From Elymus sibiricus (lineage: Eukaryota > Streptophyta > Magnoliopsida > Poales > Poaceae), in assembly GCA_039707655.1 (NCBI GenBank), contig CM077668.1:396703630-396767629 (forward strand): a stretch of DNA of 64,000 nucleotides, given 5' to 3'. Positions 56,152 through 64,000 of the stretch are shown piece after piece. The translations under genes were made by a program, and so were the position numbers. The notes beneath the pieces are model-generated. The model made no database searches. It was given only the letters and a program-made list of their open reading frames with translations, and had not been told where the DNA came from. Numbering within the stretch: the first letter of the stretch is position 1; each line of letters opens with the position of its first letter.

Positions 56152-58014
56152 TGTTGGAAATATGCCCTAGAGGCAATAATAAATTGGTTATTATTATATT
56201 TCCTTGTTCATGATAATCGTTTATTATCCATGCTATAATTGTATTGATTGGAAACTCAAATACATGTGTGGGTACATAGACAACACTGTGTCCCTAGTAA
56301 GCCTCTAGTTGACTAGCTCGTTGATCAAAGATGGTTAAGGTTTCCTAGCCATTGACATGAGATGTCATTTGATAACGGGATCACATCATTAGGAGAATGA
56401 TGTGATGGACAAGACCCAAACTGTAAACGTAGCATTTGATCGTGTCAGTTTATTGCTATTGTTTTCTGCATGTCAAGTATCTGTTCCTTTGACCATGAGA
56501 TCATGCAACTCACTAACACCGGAGGAATACCTTGTGTGTATCAAACGTCGCAACGTAACTGGGTGACTATAAAGGTGCTCTACAGGTATCTCCGAGGGTG
56601 TCTGTTGGGTTGGCATGGATCAAGACTGGGATTTGTTACTCCGTATGACGGAGAGGTATCTCAGGGCCCACTCGGTAATACAACATCACAATGAGCCTTG
56701 CAAGCAATGTGACTAAAGTGTTAGCCACGAGATCTTGTATTACGGAACGAGTAAAGAGACTTGCCGGTAACGAGATTGAACTAGGTATAGTGATACCGAC
56801 GATCGAATCTCGGGCAAGTAACATACCGAAGAACAAAGGGAACAGCATACGGGATTAACTGAATCCTTGACATAGAGGTTCGACCGATAAAGATCTTCGT
56901 AGAATATGTAGGAGCCAATATGGGCATCCAGGTCCCGCTATTGGTTATTGGCCGTAGAGGTGTCTCGGTCATGTCTACATAGTTCTCGAACCCGCAGGGT
57001 CTACACACTTAACGTTTGGTGACGATTAGTATAATTGAGTTATTATGTTGGTGACCGAAAGTTGTTCGGAGTCCCGGATAAGATCCCGGACATGACGAGG
57101 ATCTCCGGAATAGTCCGGAGGTAAAGATTGATATATGTGATAATAGTGTTTTGATCTCTGGAAGGGTTCCGGAGTTCACCGGAAGGGATTCCGGATGTTT
57201 ACCGAAGTGTTCGGGTGCAGCAACACTTTATATGAGCCAAAGGGATAAAGCCCACAAGGTATTGGAAAGTGCAAAAGTAGTTTTGCTGCCGCGTAAGCGG
57301 TACTACCGCTTGGTGAAGCGGTACTACCGCCGGAGCGGTACTACCGCTTGTGTGAAGCGGTACTACCGCCCGAGCGGTACTACCGCTTGTGTGAAGCGGT
57401 ACTACCGCTTGTGCGCGGCTGTGCACGGTTCGGCAGGGATCCGAGTTGGACTCTTTCCCTGCGGGCCAAACCGACCTTGTGCGGGCAAAACCGACCCGGA
57501 GGAGGCTTTTACTCCAAGTTTAGACCCCAAGGCTCAACATATAAATAGAGGGGCAGTGCTATCACACGGGATACATCAGGATTTCCCAAGCCGTGTGCCG
57601 GCAACCCTAGCCCTCTAGTTCCTCCGTCATAATCTCCGTAGTGCTTGGCGAAGCACCTGCAGAGATTGTTCCTCACCACCATCACCACGCCGTCGTGCTG
57701 CTGGAACTCAACCACTACTTCACCATCGCTCGCTGGATCGAGGAGGTGAAGGCGTCATCAAGCCGTACGTGTGTTGAACGCGGAGGTGCCGTCCGTTCGG
57801 CACTAGATCGGAATGATCGTGATTGGATCGCGGGACGCTCGGCGATTTGGATCGCGAAGACGTTCGACTACATCAACCGCGTTTATTAACGCTTCCGCTT
57901 AGCGATCTACAAGGGTATGTAGATTCACTCTCCCTCTCGTAGATGCTCATCACCATGGATAGATCTTATGTGTGCGTAGGAAAATTTTTGTTTCCCATGC
58001 AACGTTCCCCAACA
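56152..58014 (+). repeat. Copia 3' LTR
   Basis: Same length as the 5' LTR (1,863 bp). It ends CAACGTTCCCCAACA, where the 5' LTR has TAACA. The only other difference noticed is a G/T change within CTAGATCGGAA(G/T)GATCG. It is followed by the target duplication CATAT (58015-58019). Confidence 0.96.
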
Positions 58015-58563
58015 CATATATGCTATAGAGAAGATCATCCACGGCTACCCTTACCCTTCCCGGCGCCTTTGTTGTGTCTTTCTCGCGGAAGTAGCGTTCG
58101 AAAACGTAAAATGGATCCAGCCGGATCTGCTCATTGCGGGAGCTGTAGGACCTGTCGCTGTCCTCCTTCTCCTCTTTGGCAGGCAGTCCAGCCATGACAC
58201 AGACCGTCCGATTTTACTCTCGGGCGAGGGCGCGCGTGTTTCTCCGCTACCGCCCGATTTAGGATTAGGGTTTAGTGGAGTGGAGCGGCTTGGATTTGGC
58301 ACGGGGAGTGAATGGGGACGAATATATGTAGGGTCGGGGTAACCAAGTGTGGGCCGGCTCCGACGTGGTGGAAGCGCCCGGTTACGCCCGAGCCACCCCA
58401 TGTCCGTCCTAGATTTGGGCTACATATGAGGGGTGCTGGCCAACCCAAGCGTTTGAGGCTGATTTGAGGCGCCCTTCTGGGTCGCATTTTTTTGACATGT
58501 CACTGACCGAGCCGTCCGCCTGGATGTTTGAGGGGGATTTGAGGCGCCCGGCTGTAGATGCTC

Positions 58564-60583
58564 TTACCGCAGCAGATTGTAATAGTATTGATCGGGGCTC
58601 GTAGTGCATTTCTCATGCGAATTAGTCTGCGTGGAACTGGTTCAAATGTGCGGATAAAAGTTTGCCCAAACTCAAATCTCATGACATTACTCTCTTGTCA
58701 TAGGTTGCAATCTGCATTGCTTAGTAAACAAAAATAATTAGTTGCGCTTCCATCTCTCCTCTTCCTCAAGGTGAAAAAGGAAGGCGCTTCCTTCTCTCTT
58801 TTCATACACTCTGTCCTTTGTTTCACTTGTGTAGATGGGTTCGACAGCTTGGGCGTTCGGGTTTGCTCGAAAATTCTGGTCGAGTAATTCAGGTAAAAGA
58901 AATTTTGGGTTTTCAAATTTACCCCCCAAAATTTGTCCAAAAATATGCTACCTGAAATACAAAATAAGTTGGCATAGTCCACGACTTCGAGGGACGGTCG
59001 GCGGACAGTGTGCTTCCAGGCTCGGGACAAAGAGCTCCGGTATGGCTGGTCACCTGCACCCTGTAGCGCGGCGGCGGGGTGACGCACATCTGTTCAGAGG
59101 AGCCCAGTTGGGGTGGTGGCGTGGTAAGGAGAGCGAGTCTGCAAGGGGAAAGAGGAGAGAGGAGGGCGGCGCTGGTGGTGGGCTCGCCGGCGGCCAAAAG
59201 CGAACGCGTGGAAGGACGACGACGCGCGGATCGGTGGTGCTGCCAAGGGCGGTTGGGTAGTGGGCACTGTGGATGCGGAGTGTGGCGACTGGTAGTTTGA
59301 GTCGATGAATGGAGAATTGAGGATGGGGACACCACGCAGGAAACCTAGGTTTTGCGTGGTGATTTTGGGTTGGACTTGGGTTGTCACCTCTCAGTGGGAC
59401 TTTTTAACGGGTTCACAATATTTTATTTCGGGTATTCGGGTAATTTGGGTGCCGTGACTTGTAACCCGAATTTTGTAAATAAAATTCGGGTTTCCAGAAC
59501 TGCTACCCGATGTAGTTCTCGGGGTTTTCCGGTTCAGGTGTTTCAGGCAATGGGTCTTTGGTCTTTCTTCTCTGCTATTCTCGTGTGGTAGATCTAGGGT
59601 TTCCAGGTGCTATTGGCGAGGTGCCATAGGTGACAACACCGTGCCATTTTATTTTGTCATCTGGCTTCGACTTGTGGCACTGAGATTGCTCTAGTGCCGT
59701 TAAGAAGCCGGTAGGAAGTGTATAGGGAGTTGGCATGTGGTGGTCATTCTGCTCCATGATAACGATGTTAACAGTCGAAGGGGGATAGCTGGAGCAAGGC
59801 AGGGTCGCCGTATCAAGAAGGCAATTTGGTGATTCTCCTTCAAGGCATTGGGCCGGACGAGTTGGGTCTAAGACCAAGAAGCACAAGGATGTTTCCCAGT
59901 TGATGTGACACCAGGATAATGGCCTTGCTGGCGACACACCGCTTCTGCATTGACACAAAAAGCTACATGGCGATGTAGAGCTCTCCACTACGGGGATGAT
60001 TGCAATCCGGTTCTCTGCCCCGTGTTCGTCATAGCGGCAGTGGCGGACGATAGCTCGTGGTTATTCCAGCTGGGACCCCAGGGACCTAGGTGTTATTTTT
60101 CTTATGCCGGGGTGTTTTAAGCTATTGTACAGAGATACAAGTCCTTTCTTGTGTTCTTTGGTTGTTTCCGCATGTGTGAGGTACTGAGGTGTAATCTCTG
60201 TTATTGATAATGATACATGATAAACTTCTCAAAAAGGTATTAATAATAATTAGGCAATAGCTAAAAGCAAGTAGCTTGAAAGGGAAAGTGAACAAATGAT
60301 TATCCATGATTAAGTAATCAACACATTTCACCCGCAAAAAAAAACAATGGAAAAGCAAGTAATCAACTTGGGAGATAGACATCTTTCGGAGTGAGTGACA
60401 TATGGAAGTGTTCCGGGTCTGGCAATGCCAGCCATTTCAATGCATGTCGAACACTGTTGTGCAACCATCAAACACTATTCTAGGAATACGAGTAGGTGCC
60501 GTACGAAGTTCTCTGCAAAATACTAGTGGTGAATTTCATCGGCGCTGCATACACAGTCAAATGTCTTCGACGCCATCAAACAC
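58564..60583. other. Unassigned, unit 2 copy of 33984-36004
   Basis: Collinear with unit 1, with a few substitutions and a one-base shorter A-run near 60340. No gene recognised. Confidence 0.35.
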
Positions 60584-61319
60584 TCACCGAAAAAGGCTCT
60601 CACCTCGCTTTACATATAAGCAACAGCCATAAAACCCAGCACATAGAACTCGACACCACACCACACGCACCCAAGTAAAGATACACCGGTGTAGAAGAAT
60701 GACTACACATCTACACCACCCCAAACCACTCCAAGCATCGGCAAGAGTCACTCTTGAAAATCGTCGGAGTCCTCCACCGTGACCGAACATCACGAAGAGG
60801 TGAAGTCGCGCTCGACAAACCGAGGACTCCAAGACGGTGCCTTCAAGAATGATATGGCACCGTACTGTCGCCATCGCTCATTCCAAAGGATCAATGTCTT
60901 CACTCAGAGCCACCCGAAGGCAGGAGAGTCGCTGCGACGACGCCTTCGAAAAGGGAACGACGCCCACGGCCGCCGCCGCCGCCATCGGTCTGACCAAACC
61001 CCGACATGGATTGACCCACTGAAGTATTCTCCGGCTCCGAAATGTGATGTGACCAGTCGCGGGGACACCTACGCACCATCCGCACCAACTGCCTAGCAAC
61101 GGCCACCATACCGCCTTCACGGGCATGGCAACCAGCCCGTATCTGAGCCGTGAGCTCTGCCCGCGAGCACCGCGGCTCCCAAGACCACTCCACCGCCGCC
61201 ACCATGGCACACGGACGCCATGGACCGAGGATTGGCAAAAGGCGCCTCCTTTCACCACAAATCGCGCCTGCTGGTATGAAGGAGGCCCAGCCAGCCAGAA
61301 TCAGGTAGGGAAATGTGAA
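60584..61319 (-). mobile_element. LINE-like fragment, unit 2 copy
   Basis: Collinear with 36005-36740. It has no RT or endonuclease domain and an approximate left boundary. Confidence 0.35.
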
Positions 61320-61888
61320 GATTTGGTATGAAATAAATGTATCATGTAATACACTAATGCATACAAAAATATCCTATCTAGGAACGACATGAATCCAGTT
61401 TGAACTTCGATTGGCTACCCATATTAGAGAAGGAATACAGTACTGACTATTATCACTTCTGATAAGAGAAAGACAAAAGCGTCCAGGCAAATTGCTCAAT
61501 AACAAAATGTGATTGAAACTTTTAAGGCATAAGAAAGCAGAAGGAGATTAATATTCGTGTACATACTAGCTATAATCCTCCAAATGACAAAGCACAACTT
61601 TTGAATCGAGAATTGGCAATAAGGATAAATCACTCAAAAAGTATATTAGAATCTAGATAGATTGAAATCATTACTGATGGTTTCAACTGATCAATGGTAG
61701 TATCGATTGTTAAGTATTAGGGTGCTACAATATTTGGATGGTGCCAATCTGAATAACTAAACAAGCGCAAGGAGATCTACTCAGGCACATAATTGAAAAC
61801 TATCAAAACATCATAAAAGGTTCACCCAAGTCGATCCTTCTGTTCAACAGATACATAATTGTGAGGCTGACCTACCCAGGTAAGAGTA
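61320..61888. other. 3' flank of F-box pseudogene, unit 2
   Basis: Copy of 36741-37309; nothing recognised. Confidence 0.4.
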
Positions 61889-63071
61889 CTAGTGCCGATA
61901 TGCCCATGAGTCTGAGAACAAGGGAACATATGAAAGATAAGGAGCTCTACAGTTTGATCCAAGACCACATATAAAACGGCGCTCCTTAGAATCCAATGTG
62001 TATGACATTAGTTTCGTAGTTGATTGGTGACTCGTGGCCGGGGATGAGTGATAATTCAATACTATAAATATCACACCTTTTTCCGGGTGGACGAAAACAT
62101 CGTAATTCCACACAAACGATGAGAACTCTATTCCCAATAGTTGCAAGTGGGTGACATTGTGCTTCAAGGTCCAGTTTTCACCATTAGAATCTTCAAGAAC
62201 CCATATTGATAGTTCAGAAGCACCCTTATTTGCCCAATGCAATTGCCCTTGTGATAGATAAACATTATTTACATCACCAGCAGAATATGTCATAGGGGCA
62301 CGGATGACCCTATGGTTTCCCTCCACGCCAACACTTATAACCAAACCAACATTCGTAGACAGATACAGCAACCCCAAGAAAAACACGCTTTCTGAAGTGC
62401 GGCGTACCGATATTGGACTCTTCCAAGCAATTCGACGTTCCCAAACTGCAGCTTTGGATGAGTAGATCCCCACTGATTTGATGTCTGTAGTAGCACCAGC
62501 ACTCGTCGGCCTATTCGCACCCACAAAACCGGCAGGCGCAAACTTGAACACATGGAAGTGGGAGGAGACCGCCGGATCGAACCCCAGACGAGCGATCGAG
62601 ATGTTTCTGGAGCAGTTCGTGGCACGCACAACAACCCATCTTTCAGTGACGGGATTTCACACCACGTAGTCTGCTATATTGTTGGGACCAGGGCGTCTCC
62701 ATCGTCGGCAAAGGAGGAGGAGGCCGTTGCAGCCGTCTAACAAGCGCATCTCAAATCTATCGTGTTTGGGCAGCATGAACGAGAGCGAGGGGGTCCATTC
62801 TAGCGCACCAGTTCCCCGATAGGCTTTGGTAACCTGGATTCGTGTTGCGAATTTGGTAGAAGATGCCGGCGAGAGTCGACTGGGGCAGCTTCTTAAGGTG
62901 GTCGGGGTGGGAGACGAGGTCGCGCCAGCGCCTGGAGACGCACTTGCAGCAGCGTGTGGACCTGTAGGGCACGCAAGAGATGATCTCCGCGAGGAGGTCG
63001 TCAGAGAGCTCGGACACCGGGCTCCTCTCCGTGTCTCTCTTCTTCTTGCAGCTCCCTGTGCCTGGCGCCAT
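61889..63071 (-). pseudogene. F-box pseudogene, unit 2 copy
   Basis: Same structure as 37310-38492: F-box from ATG 63071, frameshift near 62799, TGA at 62659-62657, then the FBA-like remainder to 61889. About seven substitutions separate the two pseudogenes, several changing residues (for example AWKSP against VAWKSP context and a Thr/Ser change after RP). Neither lesion is repaired in either copy. It lies downstream of the Copia element in the duplicated block. Confidence 0.88.
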
Positions 63072-63291
63072 CGCCGGCCAGCCGGCAGTTTGGGATTCGT
63101 CCACCGGTGACGGAGAGCGTGAGGACCTACCAATTTCTTGATTGGCGTGCGAACTGCGACGCGAGAGTTCGTGTTCGTGGCGGCGAGAGATGGATCGAGG
63201 TGGAAGGTCGTATGCCCGCCGGTCTATGTGGTGATGAGTCGACGAGGCCAGTATCTGGGCTTTTGTCAAAAAAATAAATCTGGGCCGTATA

Positions 63292-64000
63292 TAAGGGTGG
63301 ACGTACCGAGCGGGCTTTTTGGCCCGCTCGTGGCCCGCTCGGTCTTGGCCCGCTCGGTCCTGGCCCGCTAGATAAATTGGACGGTCCGGTCTGCCAAATC
63401 AGGCCCGAGAAAATGTCGGTCCGGTCCGGTCTTTAACTGAGCCGACCGAGCGGACCGAGAAACGCACTCATCGTTGTTACCCTTCCTCGTCTTCGCGGCC
63501 ACCGGCAGCCCCTGGGTGAACCACCGTGTCCCCGAGCTTGCCCTCTCCTTCCTTCCTCTCTTCCCCGTGCCCCATAGCCTCTTTCCGCCGCTCGCCATCG
63601 CTGCCGTGCGTGCACTGCCGCCGTTCGCGAGTTCTCGACCATGGCGACCGTTTCAGCACAGCACGCACACACGCACGAAATGCTCGGCCGTGATTTTCGG
63701 ATCGTGGGAGAAACGCTCGGCCGTGATTTTCTCGTCCAACAAATCAGGCAAGTGTTGTTTTGGAAGGTGCTAGATTTAATACCGTCAGCTTCCTATAATC
63801 ACGCGCAATCCCACGGTGCCGTTTCCTTTTATTCGGTCAAAACAGAAAATTGAAAGTACGATTAACTCCACGTCCGATTTGATCCGCTTATCACGCAAGG
63901 CCCGCACACGAGAAATCGTGGGCTCATACACACGATAGATTACTAGCATGCAACAGAAAAAGTGCTAACAAGGGAAACATGTGCACGTTCATGGTCATGG
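63292..64000. mobile_element. hAT element, unit 2 copy, cut by window edge
   Basis: Starts TAAGGGTGGAC after gccgtata (63284-63291), exactly as at 38713. The right end is predicted about 307 bp beyond the window. Confidence 0.88.

Larger units (their letters stand above)
48981..58014 (+). mobile_element. Complete Copia retrotransposon (BARE1/WIS/Angela class), 9,034 bp
   Basis: It comprises two 1,863-bp LTRs (48981-50843, 56152-58014), a primer site, one uninterrupted gag-pol ORF (52118-56101) and a polypurine tract, flanked by CATAT on both sides (48976-48980, 58015-58019). The LTRs differ at two positions that I could find (50652 against 57823, and the fifth base from the end). Removing the element and one CATAT restores exactly the unit 1 sequence at 33421-33450. 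All recognisable cis and trans parts are present, so it could be competent. The family name is from memory of the LTR start TGTTGGAAATATGCCC and the Gag sequence. Confidence 0.97.
48744..58563. mobile_element. TIR element, unit 2 copy, split by the Copia element
   Basis: Copy of 33203-33983: the left part is 48744-48980 and the right part is 58015-58563. The Copia element and its 5-bp target duplication separate the two. Confidence 0.55.
45465..64000 (+). repeat. Unit 2 of tandem segmental duplication (continues past edge)
   Basis: Direct copy of 29918-39420, interrupted by the Copia element at 48981-58014 (plus a 5-bp target duplication). It contains the CACTA right end, Helitron-like, MITE-like and LINE-like pieces, a broken F-box gene and the start of a hAT element, in the same order as unit 1. 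Confidence 0.93.

Noticed and set aside
29918..64000. Assembly artefact or concatenated haplotypes as the cause of the duplication
   Set aside because: The copies have distinct substitutions, one has a whole retrotransposon with a target duplication, and the junction is a novel sequence inside two TEs. An artefact is not formally excluded without reads.

Overview
The window is plant nuclear DNA from a Triticeae grass (wheat, Aegilops or barley type). The evidence is a BARE1/WIS/Angela-class Copia retrotransposon with 1,863-bp LTRs, a Gypsy LTR of about 4 kb, CACTA subterminal repeats, Stowaway MITEs, Helitron-like ends, intronless grass F-box genes and very low gene density. No bacterial-type gene organisation, rRNA, tRNA or CRISPR array was found. 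Names of specific Triticeae TE families come from memory of their terminal sequences and were not searched.

Layout. 1-6741: nested retroelements on the minus strand. A Copia LTR (1-1557) interrupts the internal region of a Gypsy element whose tRNA primer site and 4-kb 5' LTR (2669-6741) follow. 6742-15168: intergenic DNA with small elements (hAT-type MITE, Stowaway MITE) and a 270-bp SMART/TRIM retrotransposon split by a 1.3-kb Mutator-like element. 15169-16326: the only intact cellular gene recognised, an F-box protein. 16496-20676: three Helitron-like elements arranged head-to-tail and head-to-head, ending at an (AT)n run. 20677-24966: a hAT element carrying a Stowaway, then a broken PPR-protein gene. 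24967-31389: a CACTA element with a TNPA-like gene of about 8 exons and no TNPD gene, and a tandem array of about 332-bp units near its right end.

The dominant structure is a direct tandem duplication. Sequence from 29918 onward reappears from 45465 to the window edge. The junction joins the CACTA array to the middle of a Gypsy internal region. The simplest model is a 15,547-bp unit (29918-45464) duplicated in tandem, with the second unit running off the right edge. The copies differ by only about 0.4% over the stretch compared by eye. Each carries a broken F-box pseudogene with the same frameshift and nonsense codon.

After the duplication, a complete 9,034-bp Copia element (48981-58014) inserted into unit 2 only. 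It has an intact 1,327-aa gag-pol ORF, LTRs with two differences seen, and a CATAT target duplication. Unit 1 preserves the empty target at 33432-33440. The order of events is therefore readable from the sequence: F-box decay, then segmental duplication, then recent Copia insertion.
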